From positions 32,172 to 96,171 of the forward strand of contig JAJEFK010000036.1 in the NCBI GenBank assembly GCA_022820505.1: DNA of 64,000 nucleotides, read 5' to 3'. Below are positions 1 to 8,202 of this stretch, piece by piece; positions within the stretch are counted from its first letter, which is position 1, and every line of letters starts with the position of its first letter. A program made the translations under genes and the position numbers. The DNA comes from Acidimicrobiia bacterium. GTDB taxonomy: Bacteria > Actinomycetota > Acidimicrobiia > Acidimicrobiales > Poriferisodalaceae. The notes beneath the pieces are model-generated. The model ran no database searches. It saw only the letters and a list, made by a program, of their open reading frames with translations, and was not told the DNA's origin.

Positions 1-1163
1 ACGGGACGGTCGCCTGCCATGTTGAGCAGCGATGTCGGCGCCGTCCAGCCGGCTGCTACCACGAGCAGATCGGCGCCGATGGAGGCTCCGTCGGCTACGA
101 CTGCGTCGACCGCCCGCGACGAGCCGCGGGTCGAGCTGATGCTGCCCCCGGTGCGACCGTCGATGACGGCAGCGATCTCGGTGCCCACCCGTTCCAAGTC
201 GGCGACCGCAGCGTCTCCTTCGGCATTCGCACTGAACACCACCGCCCGCTCGCCCGGCTTGACACCCCAGAGGTTCACCAGGCGACGTGCTGCGCCCGAG
301 GTGATGACGCCGGGCCGGTCGTTGCCCTCGAACACGTAGGGACGCTCGATCAGGCCGGGCGCTGCCACCAGCGTCTTGGCGCGGGCCTTGATGAGACGCT
401 CGACTGCGATCGGGTGGTTGCGCTGGACGATGCCGAGCCAGTTGTCCTCATACCGACCGGTCACGGTCGAGTCAGTCAGCACCTCGACATCGGAAGCGTC
501 CAGCGCAGTGCGCAGCTCGGCGAGCGCGGCCTGATCGGCGGCAGCGCTCGAGTAGCGCAGATGGCCGCCCACGCTGTGCTCATGGGAGACCAGCATCACG
601 CTGGCGCCCGCGCTGCTGGCGGCCAGCGCCGCCTCGATGCCGGCCGGGCCTGCTCCGGCCACCACCACGTCGGGGTGCGTGTAGCGCTTGTCGTGGTAGG
701 CGTGCGGGGTGTCGAGGTCGATCTTGCCGCCCGGGGCGAACGTGGCCAGCACCCGCTCGTAGGTCGGCCACAGCCACTGCGGCCGCATGAAGGTCTTGTA
801 GTAGAAGCCGGCCGTCAGGAACCGCCCCAGGAGGCTGTTCGCCGCCTTGATGTCGCGGTTCAGCGACGGCCACGCATTCTGCGAACGGACGTCCATGCCG
901 CTCTCCAGCAAGCGGTGACCGGCCCGCACGTTGGGGTCGTCGCCCACCTGAACCATCAGGTTGGGATCCCAGTAGTCGGCGGTGAGGATGCCCCGGGGCC
1001 GGTGGTACTTCATGGAGCGGGAGAAGATCTGCTCTCCTGCAGCGGCCAGGGCAGAAGCGATCGTGTCGCCCTCGAACCCGCTGAACCGCTTGCCGTTCCA
1101 GCGGAAGCGAAGCTTGGCGGCCCGGTCGATCACCTCGGTGGGCTGGACGCCCTGCCGGCTCAT
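1..1163 (-). CDS. soxA: Sarcosine oxidase, alpha subunit (5' part, cut by window edge)
   Basis: This is the N-terminal ~387 residues of the large subunit of heterotetrameric sarcosine oxidase, which oxidises sarcosine to glycine, passing the methyl group to tetrahydrofolate and electrons to oxygen. The protein begins with a 2Fe-2S-ferredoxin-like segment (RFRWNGKRFSGFEGDTI), then a dinucleotide-binding site (VVVAGAGPAGIEAA) near residue 165. The typical stretch RPYVFEGNDRPGVITSGAARR follows in slightly altered form. The C-terminal aminomethyltransferase-like half lies outside the window. ATG at 1163 is chosen; an in-frame GTG two codons upstream is possible. It is the third gene of a soxB-soxD-soxA operon; soxG would be expected beyond the left edge. 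Confidence 0.9.
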   Translation of the reverse strand, partial: MSRQGVQPTEVIDRAAKLRFRWNGKRFSGFEGDTIASALAAAGEQIFSRSMKYHRPRGILTADYWDPNLMVQVGDDPNVRAGHRLLESGMDVRSQNAWPSLNRDIKAANSLLGRFLTAGFYYKTFMRPQWLWPTYERVLATFAPGGKIDLDTPHAYHDKRYTHPDVVVAGAGPAGIEAALAASSAGASVMLVSHEHSVGGHLRYSSAAADQAALAELRTALDASDVEVLTDSTVTGRYEDNWLGIVQRNHPIAVERLIKARAKTLVAAPGLIERPYVFEGNDRPGVITSGAARRLVNLWGVKPGERAVVFSANAEGDAAVADLERVGTEIAAVIDGRTGGSISSTRGSSRAVDAVVADGASIGADLLVVAAGWTAPTSLLNMAGDRP

Positions 1164-1247
1164 CGTCACGCCGCGCTGCCTCTCATGCTGCACCGCCTAG
1201 CTCGCCGTCGGGCTGGGTGCCCCAGAGAGCACCGGGCACACACGCAC

Positions 1248-1520
1248 TCATGCTGCGCCGCCTCGCTTGTTGCCGGGCAGGGGCGGATCGCGGAATTCGT
1301 TGGTGGCGGTATTGCGCTCGATCGAGAACCAGCGGCGGCAGCCCGACGCGCAGTACCAGTTCTCACGCAGCCAGCCCGCCGGGTTGTCGCGCAGGTACAG
1401 GTAGGCCCGCCATTCGGCCGGCGAAGCTGTGTTGGGATCGGGACGGGCGTGCGACTCGCCCCCGTATCGCAGGTCGGTCGAATTGCGTGGACCGCAGTTG
1501 GGGCAAGGGACAAGCAACAT
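1248..1520 (-). CDS. soxD: Sarcosine oxidase, delta subunit
   Basis: A 90-residue protein of the size usual for SoxD, the small zinc-binding subunit of heterotetrameric sarcosine oxidase. It starts MLLVPCPNCGPRN and carries a second cysteine pair in ENWYCASGCRRWF, together giving the zinc site. The body reads EWRAYLYLRDNPAGW, typical of the family. ATG at 1520 is preferred over the longer open frame to 1613, because the CPNCG motif normally sits within the first ten residues. It lies 70 bases downstream of soxB and 84 bases upstream of soxA on the same strand. Confidence 0.93.
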   Translation of the reverse strand: MLLVPCPNCGPRNSTDLRYGGESHARPDPNTASPAEWRAYLYLRDNPAGWLRENWYCASGCRRWFSIERNTATNEFRDPPLPGNKRGGAA

Positions 1521-1590
1521 CAATGACCCACCACTGTCGTATCGGCGCCGGTGGGCCTCATGGCACTCGGGGGAAGCACGAAGCGAGACA

Positions 1591-2901
1591 TCAGTGGCCC
1601 ACCGACGCTGCACCCTTTTCGCCCACGAGTTCGCCGTTGTCGAAACGGCTGAGAGCGAAGGCTTCGATCAGCTTGGGCGTGCGGCCCGTGGCTGCGGCCT
1701 CGGCCATCTGCTCGCCAGAGACCGGTGCAGCCTTGAATCCGTAGGTGCCCCAGCCCACATCCACCAGGAAGCCGTCGACGGGTGTGAAGCCCATCACCGG
1801 CGAGTAGTCGGGGGTCATGTCGCACAGGCCTGACCACTGGCGCAGAATCCGCATACGCGAAACGCCGGGCATCAGCTCGAGCACGTGCCCAGCCAGTCCC
1901 TCGGTGAACTCCAGCGAACCGCGCACCGAGTAGTTGGCATAGGGGTCGACCGAGGCGCCGAACACCAGCTCGCCCCGGTCGGTCTGGCTCACGTACACGT
2001 GCAGCGAACCCGAGACCACCACCGTGGGCAGGAACATCTTCACCGGCTCGGTGACGGCGGCCTGCAGGGGGTGGGTGGTGATGGGCAGCCGCACGCCGGC
2101 CATGGTCGAGATGAGCGATGCCCACCCGGCGGTGCAGTTGATGACGATCGGCGTGGAGATGTCGCCGCGATTCGTGCGAACGCCGGTGACCCGGCCCCCG
2201 GCGCCCTTGCCGTCGGGACCGTCGCCGCCCTCGCACAGAATGTCGGTGACCTCGGTCTTCTGGTGCATCTCGACGCCCATGTGGTCCGCCGCCCGGGCGT
2301 ACCCCCACACCACCGCGTCGTGGCGAACGACGCCGCCTGGCGGGTGATACAGCGCGCCCTGGATCGGGTAGCGGGGGTGGTCGGAGGTGTCGAGGCTCGG
2401 GCACTCCTTCTTGATCTCGTCGGGGCCGATCACGCTCGAGTTGACGCCGCCGAGCTTGTTGACCTCGGCGCGCCAGTGCATCGTGCGCAGGGAGGCGTCG
2501 GAGTGCGCCAGCGTCAGGTGGCCGCGTTGGCTGAACATCACGTTGATGTTCAGCTCCACCGCCATCTGCTCATACAGGTGCACCGACCGGTCGTAGAAGG
2601 CCACCCCTTCAGGGGTGAGATAGTTGGAGCGCACGATGGCCGTGTTGCGCCCCGAGCCGCCGCTGCCCAGGTAGGCCTTGTCGAGCACGGCCACGTTGGT
2701 CATGCCGTGGTTGCGGGCCAGGTAGTAGGCGGTGGCCAAGCCGTGCACGCCGCCGCCGATCACCACGGCGTCGTAGGACCGTTGCAGATCGCAGTCGCGC
2801 CACACCCGCGGCCACGATTGGCCCCGGAGGCCCTTCCAGGCCAGCGCCGCAGCCGAGTACTTGGGCGGACGCTTCCGCAGCCGGCCCGCAAGTCCTGCCA
2901 T
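1591..2901 (-). CDS. soxB: Sarcosine oxidase, beta subunit
   Basis: A 436-residue FAD-dependent oxidoreductase of the DAO family, the beta subunit that holds FAD and FMN and performs sarcosine demethylation. The FAD-binding motif DAVVIGGGVHGLATAYYLA lies near residue 45, and SGGSGRNTAIVRSNY, the usual flavin-attachment neighbourhood in SoxB, near residue 80. The C-terminal part has GVRLPITTHPLQAAVTEP and WSGLCDMTPDYSPVMG, both characteristic of SoxB. ATG at 2901 gives MAGLAGRLRKRPPKYSAAAL, a good SoxB start; the frame is open to 2967 without family-like sequence. First gene of the sox operon, divergent from a LysR regulator. Confidence 0.93.
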   Translation of the reverse strand: MAGLAGRLRKRPPKYSAAALAWKGLRGQSWPRVWRDCDLQRSYDAVVIGGGVHGLATAYYLARNHGMTNVAVLDKAYLGSGGSGRNTAIVRSNYLTPEGVAFYDRSVHLYEQMAVELNINVMFSQRGHLTLAHSDASLRTMHWRAEVNKLGGVNSSVIGPDEIKKECPSLDTSDHPRYPIQGALYHPPGGVVRHDAVVWGYARAADHMGVEMHQKTEVTDILCEGGDGPDGKGAGGRVTGVRTNRGDISTPIVINCTAGWASLISTMAGVRLPITTHPLQAAVTEPVKMFLPTVVVSGSLHVYVSQTDRGELVFGASVDPYANYSVRGSLEFTEGLAGHVLELMPGVSRMRILRQWSGLCDMTPDYSPVMGFTPVDGFLVDVGWGTYGFKAAPVSGEQMAEAAATGRTPKLIEAFALSRFDNGELVGEKGAASVGH

Positions 2902-2947
2902 TGCTCTGCAGGCTAAGCACCCCGCTCGGTGACGAGAAGTATCAGTT

Positions 2948-2966
2948 TGCAAATAATTCAGATGCA
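2948..2966. promoter_or_regulatory. Candidate LysR-type operator between soxB and lysR
   Basis: The 96-base divergent space between soxB and the LysR gene contains TGCA (2948-2951), 11 bases, then TGCA (2963-2966). This dyad of self-complementary tetramers with an N11 spacer fits the T-N11-A architecture of LysR-type binding sites. The region is unusually AT-rich for this DNA. Only one site is seen and binding is inferred from position. Confidence 0.35.
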
Positions 2967-2997
2967 CTGCCTCTCAATCGCTTCTACGCTGTGCGGC

Positions 2998-3894
2998 GTG
3001 AACCTGCAGCGCCTGCGCTACTTCGTCACGGTGGCCGATGAGCTGCACTTCGGCCGGGCCGCGCAGCGACTGCACATGTCCCAGCCGCCGCTGAGCCAGC
3101 AGATCCGGCAGCTCGAGCGCGAGCTCGACACCGCACTGTTCGACCGCAGCACCCGGCGGGTCACGCTCACCGAAGCCGGACGGTTCCTCTATCCCGAAGC
3201 GCTTCGACTGCTGGCGGCCGCGGACGGCGTGGAGCGCCTCATGTCGCAGCGCCGCGAAGGTCACACGGGCACGCTGCGGGTCGGCTTCGTCGACTCGGCT
3301 GCCTACGAGGTGATGCCGCGCGTGCTGGCCGAGTACCGCCGGCGACGGCCCCGGGTCGACTTCGAGCTGCACACGCTGAGCTCCGACGAACAGGTCAAGG
3401 CGCTGCGTGCCGGACGCATCGATCTGGGCATCGGCAGGGCCGTCGGCGACGCCGACCAGGTGGAGGCGACCCTGGTGATGAACGAGCGGCTGCTGCTGGC
3501 CGCGGGCGGTGCCCACCGGCTGGCCCGGCAGCGGGCTGCAGCGCTGCGCGATCTGTCCGGCGAGCCGATCATCGGCTTCGACCGGGGAGTGTCGCCCAGC
3601 CTCCACGCCGTGCTGGCCGGGATGTTCAGCGCCCAAGGCGTCGCCTACGACCCCATGATCGAGGCCACCGAGTACACCACCATCCTCGGATTCGTGGCCG
3701 CAGGCGAGGGCGTCGCCATCGTGCCCGCGAGCGTGCAGACGTTCCGGCCGCCAGGCCTGCACTACGTGCCGATCAGCGACGACGCCGCCTCGGTCCCCCT
3801 GCTGCTGCTCACCCGCTCCGGCGAACCCCTGCCGCTGGTCACCCAAGCCCTCGACCTCGTCACCGAGCTCTACGCCCCCCAAGCCGCAGCTTGA
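2998..3894 (+). CDS. LysR-family transcriptional regulator
   Basis: A 298-residue LysR-type regulator. The N-terminal winged helix-turn-helix reads NLQRLRYFVTVADELHFGRA, AQRLHMSQPPLSQQIRQLE and LFDRSTRRVTLTEAG. The C-terminal inducer domain begins around GTLRVGFVDSAAYEVMP. The GTG at 2998 is chosen because LysR proteins start a few residues before LRYF; the open frame extends upstream to 2929 without family-like sequence. It is divergent from soxBDA and likely regulates it. The HTH with FGRAAQRLHMSQPPLS resembles regulators of aromatic or amine catabolism, but the ligand cannot be read from sequence. Confidence 0.9.
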   Translation: MNLQRLRYFVTVADELHFGRAAQRLHMSQPPLSQQIRQLERELDTALFDRSTRRVTLTEAGRFLYPEALRLLAAADGVERLMSQRREGHTGTLRVGFVDSAAYEVMPRVLAEYRRRRPRVDFELHTLSSDEQVKALRAGRIDLGIGRAVGDADQVEATLVMNERLLLAAGGAHRLARQRAAALRDLSGEPIIGFDRGVSPSLHAVLAGMFSAQGVAYDPMIEATEYTTILGFVAAGEGVAIVPASVQTFRPPGLHYVPISDDAASVPLLLLTRSGEPLPLVTQALDLVTELYAPQAAA

Positions 3895-3956
3895 GGATGT
3901 CAGCAGTACTCTGACGAATCGATGCCGAACGGCTCTGCCGACCAAGGACTGCCTGC

Positions 3957-5297
3957 GTGAGCGCGAGCGCGATCCGTCGCTGGGCCGCCGTGGCGATCGC
4001 TGCATTGGCGGCTGCGGCTTGCGGAGGCGACGGCGCCGAGACAGCCGTTGTCGCGGACCCCGGAACAAGCGCGGCGGCCGAGCAGCAAGCCGGTGAGCCG
4101 GCGCGGCCCGCACCGGGCCCCCTCGGGACAGTCGAGATCCCCGCCGACGAGGCCATACAGATCCGCTCGCTCGAGGCCATCACCGGTGATGTGGCGTTCT
4201 TGGGGCTGCCCAACATGCGCTCGACGGAGCTGGCCATAGAGGACTACGGACCCATCCGGGGCTTCGACGTCGAGCTCGGCACACCGCTCGACGACCTGTG
4301 CTCGAGCGACGGCGGGCAGGCAGCAGCCCAGATCATCGTGGCCGACAGCGACGTGCTGGGCGTGATCGGCACCTCCTGCTCGGGTGCGGCAGTCGCGGCA
4401 GCGCCGCTCATCACCGAGGCCGGCATCACGATGATCTCTGCGAGCAATACCTCGCCGGCGCTGACCTCGGACCTGCGGGGCAATGCAGGACAGAACCACA
4501 GCGTCGGCTACTACCGCACCTCGCACAACGACCTCTTCCAAGCCGCAGCGGTAGCGCAGTTCGTGCTGAATGAGCTTGGGCTGGCTACTGCCGCGGTGAT
4601 TCATGACGGCGACCCCTACACGCAGGGTCTGGCTCACGCGTTCGCCGACGCCTTCGCAGCCGAAGGCGGCACCATCACTGGCATGTCGGCCGTCAACAAG
4701 GACGACACCGACATGGTGCCGGTGCTGACCGAGATCGCTGCGGGCACGCCGCAGGCGTTGTTCTTTCCCATCTTTCAGCCTGCGGGCGACCTCATCGCCG
4801 ACCAAGCACCCGGCGTGCCCGGCTTGGAGAACGCGGCCCTGCTGGCGTCGGGAGGGTTGCTGAACCTGAACTTCCTGGCGCTGCCGCAAACGGCAGGCAT
4901 GTACCTGGCAGGTCCCGACACCCGTTTCGGCAACAACGCGAACCGCAGCACTGGGCGCACCACAGAGGAATTCCTGGACATCTACCAAGAGCGTTTCGGC
5001 GGGCCGCCGGCCGCGCCGTACTGGGCACATGCGTATGACGCCACAGTGCTGCTACTGGACGCGATCACCGCCGCTTCCTATGTCGAGGGCGACACGCTGG
5101 TAGTGGACCGGCAGGGCGTGCGCGACTACCTGAGCTCCGTCGCGGGCCACGAAGGACTGACGGGAACGCTCACCTGTGACGGGTTCGGCGACTGCGGTGC
5201 CGGTCGGATCACCGTGGTGGAGAACCTGGGCGGCGAGGAGAACGCCGAGGCCAGCATGAGCAACGTCGTCTTCTCGTACGCGCCGCCGGCCGAGTGA
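3957..5297 (+). CDS. LivJ-type ABC transporter substrate-binding lipoprotein
   Basis: A 446-residue periplasmic-binding-protein type 1 family member, like the branched-chain amino acid/amide receptors. The GTG start gives a signal peptide with a lipobox-like end (ALAAAAC, Cys22), followed by a Gly/Ala/Glu-rich linker, so it should be a surface lipoprotein. The fold is recognisable from VLGVIGTSCSGAAVAAAPLI, the ligand-loop segment MISASNTSPALT, and AAVIHDGDPYTQG. No permease or ATPase gene lies beside it: LysR is upstream and a convergent dioxygenase begins 3 bases after its stop. It is an orphan receptor; the ligand is unknown, though amines or betaines are possible beside the sox operon. 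Confidence 0.85.
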   Translation: MSASAIRRWAAVAIAALAAAACGGDGAETAVVADPGTSAAAEQQAGEPARPAPGPLGTVEIPADEAIQIRSLEAITGDVAFLGLPNMRSTELAIEDYGPIRGFDVELGTPLDDLCSSDGGQAAAQIIVADSDVLGVIGTSCSGAAVAAAPLITEAGITMISASNTSPALTSDLRGNAGQNHSVGYYRTSHNDLFQAAAVAQFVLNELGLATAAVIHDGDPYTQGLAHAFADAFAAEGGTITGMSAVNKDDTDMVPVLTEIAAGTPQALFFPIFQPAGDLIADQAPGVPGLENAALLASGGLLNLNFLALPQTAGMYLAGPDTRFGNNANRSTGRTTEEFLDIYQERFGGPPAAPYWAHAYDATVLLLDAITAASYVEGDTLVVDRQGVRDYLSSVAGHEGLTGTLTCDGFGDCGAGRITVVENLGGEENAEASMSNVVFSYAPPAE

Positions 5298-5300
5298 TGG

Positions 5301-6488
5301 CTAGATGGCGAGGTCGTTGAGGTTGTAGTCGCGGATGACGCGGTCGAACGTCTCGTCGTTGTAGCGGAAATCGTCTTCGAGGCCGACGAAGGGTGCGTAG
5401 GTGTAGCGGCGCTCGCCGGGGCGATGCTGCGCCCGGGCGTCGATGGCCACCGCGATCACCGATGACCGCTTGAACACCCGCTCCTCGTCGTAGACGACCA
5501 CGCCGTCGCGCTCGTGCACCCGCAGTTGACCTGCCACGCCCACCACCGATGAGCGCCGGTGGAAGCCGAACGTGACCGAGATGCGCGGGTCGGCAGAGGT
5601 GTTGGCATAGGAGCCGTGGACCATGTGACGGTTCACCACGGTCGCATCACCCGGCTCGCACAGCAGCGGGATGGCATCGGGCAGCATGGTGCTGCCGCCG
5701 TTGTCGGCAACTTTCGCACGCAGGTCGATGCGCCCCAGCTTGTGCGTGCCGGGCACGATCCACAGCGCATTCGCGGCGGTGGTCTCATACAGCTGGACCT
5801 GGAAGTTGAAGCCGTGGATGCCCATGTCCCAGTCCGGATTGTCCCAGTGGGTCACCCCGTCCTGGTGCCACGACACCGAGCCGCCCAGCCCGGGTTCCTT
5901 CACGAAGATGGCGTCGTTGTAGGGAACGAAGTCGGGGCCGTTGATGCTCTCGGCGATCGACATCAGGTCGGGATGGCCGTACAGCCGCAGCGCGGAGGGC
6001 ATCGACTGGCACATGCCGAAGATCAGGTAGACGACATCCGGCGGGGCATCGGCATCGGGCGTCGGCTGGTCCATCTGGACCTGATGGCGGCCGCCGAGGG
6101 CGCTGGTGCCGCCGAACGGGTCCGACAGCGGCGCGATGTGGATGTACGGCTCGACTGCGTAGTCGCGGCCCAGCGCGGGCCGGCCGTGGCGGTCCACCTC
6201 TGCGCCCTTGCGCACCGGCGCCCGCTCGATGACCTCGGCCGCATCGGCCCGCAGCTCGGCGATCTCGTCCGGGCCGACGACGCCAGTGAAGACATAGAAG
6301 CCGTGCTTCCAGTAGTTCTCCAGGATCTCGGGGTGCAACTTGCCGTCGGGCCCGTACCGGACGGGACCCCGGTTGCCGGTCTCGTGGGCTCGCTGCACGC
6401 CACCCGCGAGGTAGTCGGCCATCTCGGCGAGATGCTGCTCTCTCGTCGGCGCATCGGCCGCTTCCGTTCGATTCGCAACGTCAGTCAT
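5301..6488 (-). CDS. Phytanoyl-CoA dioxygenase (PhyH) family protein
   Basis: A 395-residue Fe(II)/2-oxoglutarate-dependent oxygenase of the PhyH family. The iron-binding facial triad is visible as the HxD in VSWHQDGVTHW and the distal His in VVNRHMVHGSYAN, followed by the 2-oxoglutarate-anchoring Arg in DPRISVTFGFHRR. The N-terminal part, with EILENYWKHGFYVFTGVVG, matches the family opening. The C-terminal 80 residues extend beyond the core and include RRYTYAPFVGLEDDFRYND. The substrate is not readable; PhyH enzymes hydroxylate many small molecules including ectoine and mitomycin-type compounds. Confidence 0.85.
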   Translation of the reverse strand: MTDVANRTEAADAPTREQHLAEMADYLAGGVQRAHETGNRGPVRYGPDGKLHPEILENYWKHGFYVFTGVVGPDEIAELRADAAEVIERAPVRKGAEVDRHGRPALGRDYAVEPYIHIAPLSDPFGGTSALGGRHQVQMDQPTPDADAPPDVVYLIFGMCQSMPSALRLYGHPDLMSIAESINGPDFVPYNDAIFVKEPGLGGSVSWHQDGVTHWDNPDWDMGIHGFNFQVQLYETTAANALWIVPGTHKLGRIDLRAKVADNGGSTMLPDAIPLLCEPGDATVVNRHMVHGSYANTSADPRISVTFGFHRRSSVVGVAGQLRVHERDGVVVYDEERVFKRSSVIAVAIDARAQHRPGERRYTYAPFVGLEDDFRYNDETFDRVIRDYNLNDLAI

Positions 6489-6580
6489 CGCGCTCCCCCA
6501 GGCAGTCCCCGTCGGAATGATGGTAATCGGGCAACCCGCCGGCTCTCTCGTTGATATCCGCGTTCTGCGAGCATGAGGCC

Positions 6581-7366
6581 ATGGAGTTCGCTGAGTACGC
6601 AGACCGATATCGCACCGCCGAGGTGACCCGCGACGACGCCGGGGTGGTGACCGTTCGCATGAACACGCGCGGCGGTCCGCTTCAGTGGGGCGGCCGTCCG
6701 CACCGTGAGCTGCCCGAGCTGTTCATGGCGCTGGCATCGGACCGCGACATCAAGGTGGTGATCCTCACCGGCACCGGCGACTCGTTCATCGAGTTGCCCG
6801 ACGAGGTCAACGCGCTCGCCGAGGGGCGCGCCAATGCCACCGTGTGGGACCGCATCATCTGGGAGGGCAACCGGCTCGTCGACCAGATGCTCGACATCGA
6901 GGTGCCCATGATCGCCGCAGTGAACGGCCCGGTCACGGTGCACTCCGAGCTGGCGGTGCTGTGCGACATCGTGCTCGCCGCCGAGGGCGCCTACTTCCAG
7001 GACGCCCCGCACTTCCCCGGCGGGCTGGTGCCCGGCGACAGCATGCAGATCGTCTGGCCGCTGCTGCTGGGACCGAACCGGGGCCGCTACTTCCTGCTCA
7101 CCGGCCAGCAGATCGGTGCCGCCGAGGCCCACGAGCTCGGCATCGTGGGCGAAGTACTGCCCGCCGAAGGCTTGATGGCCCGCGCGCAGGAGATCGCCGC
7201 CGACCTCGCCCAGCTCAACCCGATCCTGCTGCGCAACACCCGCCACGCGTTGGTGCGCCCTCTGCGGCGCGCCATGGCCGACGATCTGCACACGGGCCTG
7301 GCCCTAGAAGCAATCGCCTCAATGTCAGCCCGCGAGTGGTTCCGCGACCAAGCCGCCGACACCTGA
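6581..7366 (+). CDS. Crotonase-fold hydrolase resembling 6-oxocamphor hydrolase
   Basis: A 261-residue crotonase-superfamily protein. It tracks remembered Rhodococcus 6-oxocamphor hydrolase segments unusually closely: VVILTGTGDSFIE, EVPMIAAVNGPVTVHSELAV, FQDAPHFPGGLVPGD, GPNRGRYFLLTGQQ and GLALEAIA. In that enzyme the His and Asp of QDxPHFPxGxVPGD and the Glu of the GLAxEA segment act in retro-Claisen cleavage of a cyclic beta-diketone; equivalents are present here. ATG at 6581 is chosen; the frame is open to a TTG at 6551. Divergent from the PhyH gene, with which it may share a pathway. Ordinary enoyl-CoA hydratase is the alternative, but its usual paired glutamates are not evident. Confidence 0.75.
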   Translation: MEFAEYADRYRTAEVTRDDAGVVTVRMNTRGGPLQWGGRPHRELPELFMALASDRDIKVVILTGTGDSFIELPDEVNALAEGRANATVWDRIIWEGNRLVDQMLDIEVPMIAAVNGPVTVHSELAVLCDIVLAAEGAYFQDAPHFPGGLVPGDSMQIVWPLLLGPNRGRYFLLTGQQIGAAEAHELGIVGEVLPAEGLMARAQEIAADLAQLNPILLRNTRHALVRPLRRAMADDLHTGLALEAIASMSAREWFRDQAADT

Positions 7367-7387
7367 GCCTGTGGAGTACACCTCGGG

Positions 7388-7825
7388 CTAGCGGTCGGTC
7401 AGTAGCGGATTGCGCCAGCGGAGACCGCTGAACCGCGCAAAGTCCCCGTCGTTGGAGTGGATTTCCGCCTGGTGTTCGATAGCGAGCGCCGCAATGTGCG
7501 CATCAGAGACCAGGTTCCCGCCGATACCGGCTTCGACCAGCAAGCGCCGCAAGATCGCGAGATGCTGCGTTCCGGGATTCAACGGCATGACATTGGGTAC
7601 GGCAAACCAGTCGGAAACGGTGTCAGCAGCGTGCTCTGGAGTCAGGGGGCTTTCGTAGAACGTCCGCTGGGTCGTCAGACGGAGAAAGCCGCAGACGACG
7701 ATCCACGGCAATCCGATGCGCTCGCTCCCTCTGAGCAATGACTCCCACCAGTCGCGTGCGATGTCATGGCCCGGTGCCATGTCGTTGTGGGCGTAGATCA
7801 GCAGGTTGAGGTCGGGAACGATCAC
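7388..7825 (-). CDS. PIN-domain ribonuclease toxin (VapC-like)
   Basis: A 145-residue PIN-domain protein, expected to cleave RNA with Mg2+ when freed from its antitoxin. Acidic residues of the active site are visible in MIVPDLNLLIYAHN (Asp5), in GNLVSDAHIAALA, and in HSNDGDFARF near the C-terminus. Length and layout fit VapC toxins. Its start overlaps the stop of the upstream ribbon-helix-helix gene by 4 bases, the classic antitoxin-first TA arrangement. Confidence 0.87.
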   Translation of the reverse strand: MIVPDLNLLIYAHNDMAPGHDIARDWWESLLRGSERIGLPWIVVCGFLRLTTQRTFYESPLTPEHAADTVSDWFAVPNVMPLNPGTQHLAILRRLLVEAGIGGNLVSDAHIAALAIEHQAEIHSNDGDFARFSGLRWRNPLLTDR

Positions 7826-8115
7826 TGGTCTTTGACACGATGTGACGCTTCTCGTGCGATCCGGGCTTCCTTCTCGAGGTAGGCCTCGACTTCTAGCTCG
7901 TCGGCAAACTGGTTGAGCCGCAGCAGGTCGACTCCCGGCGCGAACCCGCTCGAATGAGGTCTCACCCGGTAGGGCTCCCTGGGCTCGGCCGCAGCCGGGC
8001 CCAGGCCGCGTCGCAGCACCTCGTTGACGACCTGCTTGAAAGGCTGATCCAAGTGACGCGCCCGGTCCTTGAGCGCGTCCGCAATGTCGTCGTCAAGCGT
8101 CAAAGTTGTGCGCAT
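7822..8115 (-). CDS. Ribbon-helix-helix antitoxin (VapB-like)
   Basis: A 97-residue antitoxin. The N-terminal MRTTLTLDDDIADALKDRA is a ribbon-helix-helix strand and first helix, followed by FKQVVNEVLRRGL. The acidic C-terminal half (FADELEVEAYLEKEARIAREA) would wrap the toxin. The ATG at 8115 sits two bases from a perfect 16-base palindrome that overlaps its likely promoter, so the locus is probably autoregulated. Confidence 0.85.
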   Translation of the reverse strand: MRTTLTLDDDIADALKDRARHLDQPFKQVVNEVLRRGLGPAAAEPREPYRVRPHSSGFAPGVDLLRLNQFADELEVEAYLEKEARIAREASHRVKDQ

Positions 8116-8117
8116 GG

Positions 8118-8133
8118 AGACATCATGATGTCT
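8118..8133. promoter_or_regulatory. Palindromic operator at the vapBC start
   Basis: AGACATCATGATGTCT is a perfect 16-base palindrome ending two bases before the antitoxin start codon. It contains the candidate -10 element of the minus-strand promoter, so RHH binding would block RNA polymerase. This is typical autoregulation for VapB-type antitoxins. Confidence 0.65.
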
Positions 8134-8150
8134 GATCTATTGGATGTCAA
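8122..8150 (-). promoter_or_regulatory. Candidate vapBC promoter
   Basis: Read on the minus strand there is TTGACA (8150-8145), exactly 17 bases, then CATGAT (8127-8122), a 4/6 match to TATAAT. A start would fall only a few bases before, or at, the ATG at 8115, giving a nearly leaderless mRNA. The -10 lies inside the palindromic operator. Confidence 0.55.
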
Positions 8151-8202
8151 GATGCTATCAATCTGTGCGGCCAAAGCATGGGGAATGAACGGATATCCAA
8201 TG

